Shown piece by piece: positions 1 through 7,919 of a stretch of 48,868 nucleotides of DNA. The position numbers were made by a program, and so were the translations under genes. Each line of letters starts with the position of its first letter. The first letter of the stretch is position 1. Below the pieces are notes generated by a model that was not told the origin of the DNA, did not search any database, and saw only the letters and a list, made by a program, of their open reading frames with translations. This DNA comes from Paraburkholderia saeva (GTDB taxonomy: Bacteria > Pseudomonadota > Gammaproteobacteria > Burkholderiales > Burkholderiaceae): positions 1 through 48,868 of the forward strand of contig NZ_CAJQZC010000018.1 of NCBI RefSeq assembly GCF_907164555.1, in the 5' to 3' direction.

Positions 1-111
1 ACCGGACATTTCTAAAAAGCCCAAACCCGGACATCTGAAACCAGCCTCGACATTGGTTGTAGAGGCTAAGCAGTAATGTCCGCTTTTAGCCAAGTTCAAA
101 TGTCCGCTTTT
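1..111. repeat. Clustered GGACAT / ATGTCC repeats at an IS end
   Basis: GGACAT occurs at 4-9 and 30-35. Its inverse, inside an exact 13-base direct repeat AATGTCCGCTTTT, occurs at 75-87 and 99-111, a 24-base period. The cluster lies directly upstream of the transposase fragment at 161. Arrays of short direct and inverted repeats of this kind are typical of transposase binding sites at insertion-sequence ends. The window begins inside or at the edge of the element, so its true boundary is not visible. Confidence 0.5.
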
Positions 112-160
112 CCGCAGCGTAAGCTGACCGGCCGCCGGCGATCCGGCGCGGGAGGCATGG

Positions 161-385
161 ATGGCTGCGACCGAACGGATAACGATGACGATGCGCGAAC
201 TGGACAGGTTCAAGGTCATTCAGGCGATCGTTGAGATGGGACTGAAGCCCGGGCGGGCTGCTGAGCGGCTGGGTCTGACGGTGCGTCAGGTCGAGCGGCG
301 GGTGAGCCGGCTCCGACAGTACGGGCCGTCTGGTGTGGCATCTGGCAAGCGTGGACGCCCGGACAACCACAAGCTGCCTGTGCCA
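161..385 (+). pseudogene. Truncated ISNCY-like transposase, N-terminal helix-turn-helix fragment
   Basis: The reading frame opens at ATG 161. About 72 residues resemble the N-terminus of ISNCY (IS1202-type) transposases: the MTMRELDR start, the helix-turn-helix GRAAERLGLTVRQVERRVSRL-like segment, and the Gly-rich KRGRPDNHKLP hinge. After about position 380 the frame leaves the family pattern and stops at 463. The whole catalytic DDE domain is missing and the neighbouring argE-like gene begins on the other strand. It is therefore a dead remnant. Family assignment is from memory of the motif; exact element unknown. Confidence 0.7.
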
Positions 386-395
386 GCAAGAAGCA

Positions 396-427
396 ACGGG
401 CGTTGCCGCTATAGCGCCAACGCCCGT
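396..427 (-). terminator. Near-perfect 32-bp palindrome after the argE-like gene
   Basis: The arms ACGGGCGTTG (396-405) and CAACGCCCGT (418-427) pair perfectly. The intervening bases contain the palindrome CGCTATAGCG, so the whole 32 bases fold with one mismatched position. It lies 22 bases beyond the 3' end of the leftward operon (stop at 449). On the minus strand it is followed by a weak pyrimidine-rich tract. A transcription terminator for the catabolic operon is the simplest reading; an IS-associated palindrome is the alternative. Confidence 0.55.
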
Positions 428-448
428 CCCAAACGAAATGCATGGACC

Positions 449-1612
449 CTACGTCGCAGCTGAGAGGTAATCCGCCAACCGGGCCAGCATCGCATCGCAA
501 TTGCGCAATTGTTCAACGGTGACGAATTCGTCCGGCTTGTGCCCCTGCTCCATGCTGCCCGGTCCGCACACCACCGTGGGAATGCCCGCCTGCTCGAAAA
601 GGCCGCCCTCAGTGCCGAACGCAACCGTGCCGAACTCGCTGGAGCCGCTGAGCAACGCCAGAAGACGCGCCGCTTCGCTGTCGGGCGAAGTCGCGAGGCC
701 CGGATAGGCGGAGAGCGGCTGAAGGCGGATGTCGGTGTCGGACTTCACTGCGCGCATCTTCGGCAGCAGGTCGGCTTCGACGTAGTCCTGCAACGCGTCG
801 GCGACCTGGTTGGCATCGAAACCCGGCAGCGCGCGCACTTCAAAGTCGAACTCGCATTCGGCGGGCACGATATTCAGCACACGGCCGCCCCTGATCACGC
901 CTGTTTGCACGGTCGAGAACGGTGGATCGAACCGCTCGTCGTGATGCTCAGGTTGTGCCAGCTGTTCGCCGATCTCCTCCAGGCGACCGATCATCCGCGC
1001 CGCGTATTGAATCGCGTTGACGCCGTACGGCGCGTAGGCCGAATGGCAAGGTGCACCTTTCACCTGGCAGCGCATCGCCAGCTTGCCCTTGTGGCCCAGC
1101 ACCGGCTTAAGCCCGGTCGGCTCGCCGATCAGGCACAGGGCCGGTCTGTGCGCACGTCGTTCCAGTTCCGCCAGCATCGGCCGGACGCCGAGGCATCCCA
1201 CTTCCTCGTCGTACGAAAAAGCGAGGTGCACGGGCACTTTCAGATCGCGCTCGATGAACACGGGTACCGCCGCCAGCACCGAAGCAATGAAGCCCTTCAT
1301 GTCGGCCGTGCCGCGGCCATACAGACGCCCATCGCGTTCGGTGAGACGGAATGCATCGACGGTCCACGGCTGGCCATCGATGGGCACGACGTCGGTATGG
1401 CCGGACAGCACGATGCCGCCTCCTTCACGCGGGCCGATGGTCGCGAACAGATTCGCCTTGGTGCGCTCGACGTTGTAGAACAGCTCGCTTTCGACGCCGA
1501 GTTCGTCGAGGTATTCGCGAATGAATTCGATCATCTCCAGATTGGAGTCGCGACTGACCGTGGCAAAGCCGATCAGCCGTTCAAGCAGCGCGCGGCTGGA
1601 TCTGTCATTCAT
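449..1612 (-). CDS. M20-family deacylase, acetylornithine deacetylase-like (ArgE type)
   Basis: This is a zinc peptidase-fold amidohydrolase of about 387 residues, the usual ArgE/DapE length. The M20 metal motifs are visible: SGHTDVVP, GRGTADMKG, the catalytic-base segment SYDEEVGC, LIGEPTG, and the late EQGHKPDEF. ArgE enzymes remove an N-acyl group from ornithine; here the clustering with DUF1028, RidA and oxygenases suggests an N-acyl or N-carbamoyl catabolic intermediate rather than arginine synthesis. The ATG at 1612 is preferred over the one at 1642 because it overlaps the upstream gene's stop by 8 bases (translational coupling). Last gene of a four-gene leftward operon. Substrate is inferred only. 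Confidence 0.88.
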   Translation of the reverse strand: MNDRSSRALLERLIGFATVSRDSNLEMIEFIREYLDELGVESELFYNVERTKANLFATIGPREGGGIVLSGHTDVVPIDGQPWTVDAFRLTERDGRLYGRGTADMKGFIASVLAAVPVFIERDLKVPVHLAFSYDEEVGCLGVRPMLAELERRAHRPALCLIGEPTGLKPVLGHKGKLAMRCQVKGAPCHSAYAPYGVNAIQYAARMIGRLEEIGEQLAQPEHHDERFDPPFSTVQTGVIRGGRVLNIVPAECEFDFEVRALPGFDANQVADALQDYVEADLLPKMRAVKSDTDIRLQPLSAYPGLATSPDSEAARLLALLSGSSEFGTVAFGTEGGLFEQAGIPTVVCGPGSMEQGHKPDEFVTVEQLRNCDAMLARLADYLSAAT

Positions 1613-2282
1613 TGCCGGGCACTCCGTAGCTCGGCGCGGCAACCGGATTCAGCGCGCGCGTCAGATAGTCCTGCATCTGCGGCCGATACGCCTGCCATAG
1701 ACCGTCGAGCTGGCCGATAGGGTCGTCATCGGCCCAGTCGACCCGCAAGTCCGCGATCGGCCAGATCACGTCGCCCACTATCCTGAGCGCCGCCGAATGC
1801 ACGGGCCCGGCTTCGCCGCCGGCAGCCATCGCGGCATGCATGGCCGCGAGCAGGCGGTCGGCAAGCGTGCCGGATGTCTGCTCGAAAGCCGGAATCATCG
1901 CCTCTATCACTTCGACGCCAGCAAGCATGTTGCCTGCGGCTACACATTGCTCGCCAGCGACGGCGTGATACGTGCCCAGCGCTTCCTTGCCGCTGAAGAA
2001 CGCCGTGCGGCCCTGGCTGTCAATCACTGTCACCTGCCTGTACTCACTCCATTCGCGCGCGCCGAGTACACGCTCCAAAGCTGCGGCGGGATCGAGCTGC
2101 CCGTTCTCCAGAAGATCCAGAATCTGCGGGCCGAGCGCAGGCAGCGTGACGTTCTGCGTCGCCACCGCGCCCACACCTGCGCGCAGCCATGGGCATCGGG
2201 CGCCTACCGCGATGCTGGACGAACTGATCGCGATGCCGAGCTGCCCGGATTCCGGGCAGCGTCCGACGATAGAAAATGTCAT
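1605..2282 (-). CDS. DUF1028 family putative Ntn-type hydrolase
   Basis: The 225-residue protein matches the DUF1028 family: N-terminal MTFSIVGRCPESGQLGIAI, then SSSIAVGARCPW and VGAVATQNVT segments. Known family members are predicted Ntn-hydrolase-fold amidases, sometimes annotated as gamma-glutamyltransferase-like; no reaction is firmly established. A Shine-Dalgarno GGAG lies 6 bases before ATG 2282. The gene follows the RidA gene after 10 bases and overlaps the deacylase, so it sits inside one transcription unit. The context suggests hydrolysis of an amide or N-acyl bond in amine catabolism; that is inference. Confidence 0.85.
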   Translation of the reverse strand: MTFSIVGRCPESGQLGIAISSSSIAVGARCPWLRAGVGAVATQNVTLPALGPQILDLLENGQLDPAAALERVLGAREWSEYRQVTVIDSQGRTAFFSGKEALGTYHAVAGEQCVAAGNMLAGVEVIEAMIPAFEQTSGTLADRLLAAMHAAMAAGGEAGPVHSAALRIVGDVIWPIADLRVDWADDDPIGQLDGLWQAYRPQMQDYLTRALNPVAAPSYGVPGNE

Positions 2283-2292
2283 GTCCCGCTCC

Positions 2293-2730
2293 TCAGGCCT
2301 TCGGCGGCGTCCATCCGTCCGGAATGACGGCGATAACGTCGATTTCCATCAACCATTGCGGTTGACCCAGTGCGACCACGACGAGGCCGGTGGAAATGGG
2401 AAACACGCCCTTCAGCCACTTGCCGACTTCCTGATAGACCGGCTCACGATAACGGATGTCGGTCAGGAACGTCGTCGTCTTGACGATATGAGACAGGTCG
2501 CTGCCCGCCTCTTCCAGCAACTGCTTGACGTTCTTCATGGCCTGCTCGGCCTGGGCGCGCGGATCGCCGAGACCGACCAGGCGGCCTTCGAAATCGGTTG
2601 CCACCTGACCGCGCACATAGACGGTGTTGCCCGCGCGCACGGCCTGACAGAGATCGTTGTCGAGCGTCTGGTTCGGATACGTATCCTTCGTGTTGAACAT
2701 GCGGATACGGGTATGCGTAGGTTGGCTCAT
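2293..2730 (-). CDS. RidA/YjgF-family protein lacking the canonical arginine
   Basis: The 145-residue protein has the chorismate-mutase-like Rid fold pattern: SGQ-like VRGQVATDFEG, GDPRAQAEQAMKNVKQLLEEAG, and the terminal MEIDVIAVIP strand. Classical RidA deaminates reactive enamine/imine intermediates using the arginine of an FPAR-type motif. Here the aligned motif is FPIS, so a serine (about residue 113) replaces that arginine. It is therefore more like the non-deaminase Rid subgroups found inside catabolic operons. ATG 2730 is chosen: AAGGTG lies 5 bases upstream, whereas the in-frame codon at 2733 is TTG. It is second in the operon after the flavin monooxygenase (54-base gap). Confidence 0.87.
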   Translation of the reverse strand: MSQPTHTRIRMFNTKDTYPNQTLDNDLCQAVRAGNTVYVRGQVATDFEGRLVGLGDPRAQAEQAMKNVKQLLEEAGSDLSHIVKTTTFLTDIRYREPVYQEVGKWLKGVFPISTGLVVVALGQPQWLMEIDVIAVIPDGWTPPKA

Positions 2731-2784
2731 CAATGCACCTTAATGCTGGGAAGAAATGGATCGTTGACTAAAGAGGCGTGCGCA

Positions 2785-4152
2785 TCAGTTCACGCCCATT
2801 TCGCTGACTTTGTGCACGCGTGAACCGGCCGGCGTGTTTTCAACGCTTTCGATGCTATCGCCGCTTTGCGCATCGCGGCACTGTGGATGGCGTTGTGATT
2901 CATCGTAATAGGCGAGATATTTCCGCTGCGTGACGATGTGATCGGCGATATGCCTCGCGTCGTGCCACACGCCCCAGATAAATGCGGAGCCGCGGCGCGA
3001 CAGCCAGGGCAGACCGAGGAAATAGATGCCCGGCTCCTTCGATACGCCGCGCTGATGCTTCGGTTTGCCTTTCTCATCGAAGGCGTTGACGTTCAACCAG
3101 CTGAAATCGACGGCATAGCCGGTCGCCCAGACAATCGACGTTACACCGGCTTGCGCCAGATCGAGATCGTGCAACGGGTGCGTCAGGCATTCGGGGTCCG
3201 CAGGAATGACGCGGGCTTCGGGTTCATCCGGAAGATCGAGGCCGTTGCGCTCCGCATAGGCGTCGGCTGCGTCCAGCAGCGACAGATAGTTCTCGTCCCC
3301 CCGGGCGATATTCTCTGCGAGATCCGCTTCGAAGGTCACCACGCCAGCGTCGAAAGACTTCGTGAGGCCGACGAGCGTGATGCCCTGATGCGCGAGACGC
3401 CGGAAGTCGACCGTATGGCCGCCACGCGAACCGCTCACCGCAATCGTGACGTGTTCCCTGCCCGGCTTCATGACCTCTGCATCCCATTCGCCGAGCACGC
3501 CCAGCCACCAGCAGAAATCGCGCCCACGGTAGGCGCGCGGCGGACGATCATGCGCGCCAACCGACAGATAGACACGCTTGCCCGCACGTTGCAACTCGTC
3601 CGCGATCTGCACGCCCGACGATCCTGCACCCACCACCAGCACGCCGCCTTCAGCCAATTGCGCGGGATTGCGGTAGTCGGCGGAATGAATCTGCGTGAGC
3701 CTCGAATCCTGCGGCGCGATCGGCGGAATCACGGCCCGCTGGAAGGGTCCCGTCGCGACGACCACGCGATCGGCCTTGATCGTGCCCTCCGATGTTTCGA
3801 CGGTGAAGCCCTGCTGCCCCGCATTGCGCACGACCTTCCTTACTTCCACGCCGGTATGGATCGGCGCTTCAAACTTCTTCGCATAAGCGACGAAATAATC
3901 CGCGACCTGCTCCTTCGAAGCGAATCCGTCCGGGTCGAAGTCCGCGAACTCGAGATTGGGGAACCGGTCGTGCCACGCGGGGCCATTGGCAACCAGCGAA
4001 TCCCAACGCCCGGTGCGCCAGCGCTCGGCGATCCGGGCGCGTTCCAGCACGAGATGCGGCACACCGAGCTTGCTCAAGTGTTCGCTCATGGCAACGCCGG
4101 CCTGGCCGGCGCCGACCACGAGCGTGTCGATTGACGTTGCTTCCAGTGTCAT
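2785..4152 (-). CDS. CzcO-like FAD-dependent monooxygenase
   Basis: The 455-residue flavoprotein has two Rossmann nucleotide motifs: GAGQAGVA near residue 14 for FAD, and GAGSSGVQ near residue 175 for NADPH, together with the VVATGPF and IVWATGYAVDF segments typical of group B flavin monooxygenases (CzcO/TrkA-type). Such enzymes hydroxylate N, S or carbonyl substrates. It is the first gene of the leftward operon, divergent from the LysR gene, with AAGGA 7 bases before ATG 4152. A role in N-oxidation or N-hydroxylation of the imported substrate fits the context. The acidic, low-homology C-terminal tail of about 40 residues is unassigned. Confidence 0.87.
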   Translation of the reverse strand: MTLEATSIDTLVVGAGQAGVAMSEHLSKLGVPHLVLERARIAERWRTGRWDSLVANGPAWHDRFPNLEFADFDPDGFASKEQVADYFVAYAKKFEAPIHTGVEVRKVVRNAGQQGFTVETSEGTIKADRVVVATGPFQRAVIPPIAPQDSRLTQIHSADYRNPAQLAEGGVLVVGAGSSGVQIADELQRAGKRVYLSVGAHDRPPRAYRGRDFCWWLGVLGEWDAEVMKPGREHVTIAVSGSRGGHTVDFRRLAHQGITLVGLTKSFDAGVVTFEADLAENIARGDENYLSLLDAADAYAERNGLDLPDEPEARVIPADPECLTHPLHDLDLAQAGVTSIVWATGYAVDFSWLNVNAFDEKGKPKHQRGVSKEPGIYFLGLPWLSRRGSAFIWGVWHDARHIADHIVTQRKYLAYYDESQRHPQCRDAQSGDSIESVENTPAGSRVHKVSEMGVN

Positions 4153-4441
4153 GGCTATGTCCTTCTGAAAAGGCGGTGTGTTTCTACCGGATTGCGGCCT
4201 CGCGGCCTTCGAGCGCGCGCAACCGTTGCGGGCCAGTTGTGTTTTCCTGCGGCGTACTGCCGCCCGGTCCGTTCGTCTGACTGAAAATCTACGCGCCCCA
4301 TCAGAATCTGAAAAATATATTTAAAAAATGCATGGCATCGGATTTACCTATGCAAGCCTTTTTGACCGTTCCACAATGGCGCCCATCAGTGCGGCCGGAT
4401 GTGTGCGGTCCACTGAGGGGCTTGAACATGGAGCGTGGTCG
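4153..4441. promoter_or_regulatory. Divergent promoter region with TCAGA-A-TCTGA dyad
   Basis: This 289-base gap separates the flavin monooxygenase gene (leftward) from the LysR gene (rightward). At 4301-4311 is the dyad TCAGA-A-TCTGA, followed by a strongly AT-rich run (about 4309-4330) that stands out from the GC-rich surroundings. A LysR-type binding site with divergent promoters is the expected content. No convincing -35/-10 pair was pinned down. Confidence 0.4.
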
Positions 4442-5368
4442 ATGGAAAGTCACCCGTTACGGTACTCGTTGCGCCAGTTGCGCTATTTCGTGGTCACTGC
4501 GGAAGTGCTGTCGTTCACTGCTGCCGCGAAGCGCCTGCACATCTCCCAGCCGTCCATTTCGACGGCGCTCGCCGACCTCGAAGTGTCGTTCGGCGTGCAA
4601 CTCTTCATACGACATCATGCGAGCGGCCTCTCGCTCACGCAGGCCGGACGCGATCTGCTCGGGCAGGCGCGCAATCTGCTGAAAATCGCGGAAGAATTGC
4701 AGATGGCTGCCAAGGAAATGGACGGCGGCATGACAGGCGCCATCACGCTCGGCTGCCTCGTCTCGCTCGCCCCGCCGCTCATGCCGCGGCTCATCAGCCG
4801 CTTCGCGGACGAGCACGCAGGCATCTCGTTTCGCACAGTGGAGGCCAATCAGGACGGCCTCCTGCGCGGTCTCCACGACGGCTCGCTCGACATCGCCCTC
4901 ACCTACAGCCTCGACCTGACCGAGGACATCGCCTTCACGCCGCTGCTTTCGCTGCCGCCGTACGCGATCCTGCCGAGGACGCATCGGCTGGCACGTGCCC
5001 GCAAGGTGTCGCTGACAGATCTCTTGCCCGAGCCGTATGTGATGCTCGACCTGCCGCACAGCCGCGAGTATTTCGCCGCGCTCTTCGATGCGGTGGGCAG
5101 CCGCCCGGTGCCGGCGTTCCGCTCATCGCAGCCAGAGGTCGTGCGCGGCATGGTGGCTAACGGTCTCGGCTATAGCCTGCTCAACTTTCCGCTCAAATCG
5201 AATCGCACGGTAGATGGAGAGGAGTTCGTCATTAAGCGCTTCAAAGACAACGTCAATGCGACGATGCTTGGCATCGCGCAATCGCGAACGATGAAGCCGC
5301 GCCAGGTTGTGCAGCGCTTCGCGTCGTTCTGTGAAACCTATATTCAGCGACTGCATCTCGATGCATGA
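4442..5368 (+). CDS. LysR-family transcriptional regulator of the amine catabolic locus
   Basis: The 308-residue protein has the N-terminal LysR winged helix (LRQLRYFVVTAEVLSFTAAAKRLHISQPSIS, residues about 8-40) and a C-terminal effector-binding domain beginning near GAITLGCLVSLAPPLMP. The start at 4442 is preferred because GGAG lies 8 bases before and gives the family's usual length; an in-frame ATG at 4328 would add 38 non-family residues. It sits between the leftward FMO-RidA-DUF1028-deacylase operon and the rightward Rieske-ABC operon, so it probably controls both in response to the substrate. Confidence 0.92.
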   Translation: MESHPLRYSLRQLRYFVVTAEVLSFTAAAKRLHISQPSISTALADLEVSFGVQLFIRHHASGLSLTQAGRDLLGQARNLLKIAEELQMAAKEMDGGMTGAITLGCLVSLAPPLMPRLISRFADEHAGISFRTVEANQDGLLRGLHDGSLDIALTYSLDLTEDIAFTPLLSLPPYAILPRTHRLARARKVSLTDLLPEPYVMLDLPHSREYFAALFDAVGSRPVPAFRSSQPEVVRGMVANGLGYSLLNFPLKSNRTVDGEEFVIKRFKDNVNATMLGIAQSRTMKPRQVVQRFASFCETYIQRLHLDA

Positions 5369-5543
5369 ACCCGTGCTCCCGGCCTGTTTCAAGCCGGTAC
5401 CCGCTGCATAGGTAAAAGCTTTGCTTTGTATCTAAAAACAATATTTTGGCTTGTGATTTGGCTTGATAGATTGGAGTCCATGTTGAGCGCTTCGTCGCAA
5501 TAGCGGTGTCGCCGCTCTCACCATGAGGAATCAAGGAGACACC
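5369..5543 (+). promoter_or_regulatory. Probable promoter region for the Rieske-ABC operon
   Basis: The 175-base gap between the LysR gene and the Rieske oxygenase is AT-rich between about 5410 and 5480, with the near-repeat TTTGGCTTG / TTTGGCTTG (around 5446 and 5458). Such repeats in front of a LysR-neighbouring operon could be activator sites. No consensus sigma-70 hexamers are convincing. The site immediately before the next gene is a good ribosome-binding site, AAGGAG at 5533-5538. Confidence 0.35.
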
Positions 5544-6707
5544 ATGGCCAACCCGGCAAGGACGATCGCAGTGCAGGCGCTTGTTGACGAGTTGCAGGCG
5601 GGTTGCGAACGGCCCTTCAGCGATGCGCATGCGATGCCGCCCGGCGTCTATACGTCGTCCGAATTCCTCACACTTGAAGAGCGCACTATCTTCGAGCGCG
5701 AATGGCAATGCATCGGCCGCGCCAGCGCGCTCAAAGCGCCTGGCGATTACATGACAGGGCGTATAGGCGCGCAACCGGTCGTCATCCTGCGCGACGAAAC
5801 GATGCAGCTCAAGGCGATGTCGAACGTGTGCCTGCATCGCATGTCCGTACTGCTCGAAGGACGCGGCAACGTGCGTCGCATCGTCTGCCCGTATCACGCG
5901 TGGAACTATTCGCTGGACGGCGCGCTGCAAGGCGCGCCGCTCATGGACCGGCAAGAAGGCTTCTGTAAGGAAGGCTACAGGCTGCCCGCCGTGCGCTGCG
6001 AAGAATGGCAGGGCTGGCTTTACGTGACGCTCGACGAAAACGCTCCGCCTGTGCATCAGCAGCTCGCCGCATTGGACGAACTCATCGGTGCATACGGCAT
6101 GTCGGACTACATCGAAACTTTCCATGAAGAGCACGTGTGGGACACGAACTGGAAGATCCTCACGGAAAACTTCATGGAGAGCTATCACCTGCCGATGCTG
6201 CATCGGGCGACGGTAGGCCCCCATTCGCGGCTCGAGGAAATGGAATGCCCGCCCGGCCATCCCGCCTTCAATTACCACTGGATCACGAAGGAAGCGTCCT
6301 TGCCCATCGGCAACGCGCATCCGGACAACACGCGTCTCACGGGACACTGGCGCAAGACCACGGCGCTGCTTGCGATCTACCCGACGCATCTCGTCACGCT
6401 CACGCCGGGTTACTTCTGGTATCTCGTGCTGCAGCCTCAAGGCGTGGACCGCGTGCAGATCCGCTTCGGCGGCGGACTTGCGCCGGAGTTCATCGCGGAT
6501 CCCGAGGCCAACGCGCACATGACGACGTTGAAAAAGCTGCTCGATGAAGTGAACGCGGAAGACAAACGCGGCGTGGAAGCCGTCTTTCGCGGTGTGCACG
6601 CGCCGCTCGCGAAGCCCGGCAACCTGAGCCCTCTAGAACGCCCCAACTATGACTTCGCGCGCTACGTCGCCAGCAAGGTCGCCGCGACGCAGCCCGGCAC
6701 GCATTGA
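5544..6707 (+). CDS. Rieske non-heme iron oxygenase alpha subunit, quaternary-amine-oxygenase-like
   Basis: This 387-residue protein carries a [2Fe-2S] Rieske centre (C96-x-H98, C115-x2-H118) and a mononuclear-iron site (H215 and H220 in ENFMESYHLPMLH, third ligand probably D340 in NAEDKRG). The residue three before the first iron histidine, which bridges subunits for electron transfer, is Glu212. Carnitine oxygenase CntA uses Glu there, whereas ring-hydroxylating dioxygenases use Asp. This points to N-demethylation or C-N cleavage of a quaternary ammonium or related amine. AAGGAG fixes the start at 5544. No ferredoxin reductase partner is encoded in the window, so electrons must come from elsewhere. 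The ABC genes follow directly. Confidence 0.87.
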   Translation: MANPARTIAVQALVDELQAGCERPFSDAHAMPPGVYTSSEFLTLEERTIFEREWQCIGRASALKAPGDYMTGRIGAQPVVILRDETMQLKAMSNVCLHRMSVLLEGRGNVRRIVCPYHAWNYSLDGALQGAPLMDRQEGFCKEGYRLPAVRCEEWQGWLYVTLDENAPPVHQQLAALDELIGAYGMSDYIETFHEEHVWDTNWKILTENFMESYHLPMLHRATVGPHSRLEEMECPPGHPAFNYHWITKEASLPIGNAHPDNTRLTGHWRKTTALLAIYPTHLVTLTPGYFWYLVLQPQGVDRVQIRFGGGLAPEFIADPEANAHMTTLKKLLDEVNAEDKRGVEAVFRGVHAPLAKPGNLSPLERPNYDFARYVASKVAATQPGTH

Positions 6708-6736
6708 AAACGCCTTATCGACAGGACGCGATCACG

Positions 6737-7918
6737 ATGTCAAACCCTTCCTTCATTTCATTCTCGGGCGTAAGCAAGTCGTATGACGGCGCGCAATACG
6801 TCGTCGATGACTTGAACCTCGACGTGCGCAAGGGAGAATTCCTGTCGCTGCTCGGTCCGTCAGGTTCGGGCAAGACGACGACGCTCATGATGCTCGCGGG
6901 ATTCGAATCGCCCACGCACGGCGAAATACGCCTCGACGGACGGCGGCTCGACGACAAGCCTCCGCATCAGCGCGACATCGGCATGGTGTTTCAGAACTAC
7001 GCGCTCTTTCCGCATCTGACGATTGCGGAGAACGTCGCGTTTCCGCTTTCCGTGCGACACGTGAGCCGTGCCGAGCAGAAGACGCGCGTGAAGCGCGCGC
7101 TCGAGATGATTGAACTGCCGCATCTGGCGAACCGTCGTCCCGCGCAGCTCTCCGGCGGACAGCAGCAGCGCGTGGCGCTCGCGCGCGCGCTCGTGTTCGA
7201 GCCGAGCGTCGTGCTGATGGACGAGCCGCTCGGCGCACTCGACAAGCACCTGCGCGAGACCATGCAATACGAAATCATGCGTCTGCATCGCGAACTGTCG
7301 CTGACGATCGTCTACGTAACGCACGATCAGGCCGAAGCGCTCACGATGTCGGATCGTGTCGCCGTATTCTCCGATGGTCGTATCCAGCAGGCCGCGACAC
7401 CAAGCGAACTCTACGAGAACGCGCAGAACGCGTTCGTAGCGAACTTCGTCGGCGAGAACAACGGGCTGACCGGGCGCGTCGTCAATGCAAATGACGAGTG
7501 GGCGACATTCGCGCTGTCGGACGGCAGCATCATTCGTGGCCGTTGCGAACCTGGCCTGCGCGCGGGCGACGAAGCGATGCTCGCGCTGCGCCCCGAACGT
7601 GCCCATATTCCCAGCGCCGAAGGCGCGCAAGCCGACGAACACAGCAATGTGGTGCGCGCACGCGTCGAGGAGCTGGTGTATTGCGGCGATCATCATCGCG
7701 TGCACCTCGCGCTCGGTTCGCGCGATTCCTTCGTCGTGAAAGTGCCGAATACACAGCGCCATGCGTTGCCTTCGCCCGGCAGCGCCATCGAGATCGCATG
7801 GCGCCACGACGACTGCAAGATTCTCGCGATGAGCGTGCCACGCAGCACGCCCACGATTCATGTATCCACACCGCCCTCACCTTCCATCATCACGACCGCA
7901 CCAGCAGGAGCCAACTGA
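6737..7918 (+). CDS. ABC importer ATPase, polyamine/opine type (PotA-like)
   Basis: The 393-residue ATPase shows Walker A GPSGSGKTT, Q-loop VFQNYALFPH, signature LSGGQQQR, Walker B VVLMDEP and the H-loop VTHDQAEAL. A C-terminal TOBE-like domain begins around residue 245 (GRVVNANDEW). It powers uptake through the two permeases encoded downstream. An ATG at 6737 is preferred to the TTG at 6704 that overlaps the Rieske stop. The stop TGA is one base before the binding-protein start, indicating a tight operon. Close in type to spermidine, putrescine and opine importers. Confidence 0.92.
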   Translation: MSNPSFISFSGVSKSYDGAQYVVDDLNLDVRKGEFLSLLGPSGSGKTTTLMMLAGFESPTHGEIRLDGRRLDDKPPHQRDIGMVFQNYALFPHLTIAENVAFPLSVRHVSRAEQKTRVKRALEMIELPHLANRRPAQLSGGQQQRVALARALVFEPSVVLMDEPLGALDKHLRETMQYEIMRLHRELSLTIVYVTHDQAEALTMSDRVAVFSDGRIQQAATPSELYENAQNAFVANFVGENNGLTGRVVNANDEWATFALSDGSIIRGRCEPGLRAGDEAMLALRPERAHIPSAEGAQADEHSNVVRARVEELVYCGDHHRVHLALGSRDSFVVKVPNTQRHALPSPGSAIEIAWRHDDCKILAMSVPRSTPTIHVSTPPSPSIITTAPAGAN

Positions 7919-7919
7919 C

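Noticed and set aside
509..1720. 403-residue plus-strand ORF opposite the ArgE-like gene
   Set aside because: Antisense shadow of a gene with intact M20 motifs; no ribosome-binding site or family features.
5253..6599. 448-residue minus-strand ORF opposite the Rieske gene
   Set aside because: Antisense to a gene with intact Rieske and iron motifs; not credible as coding.
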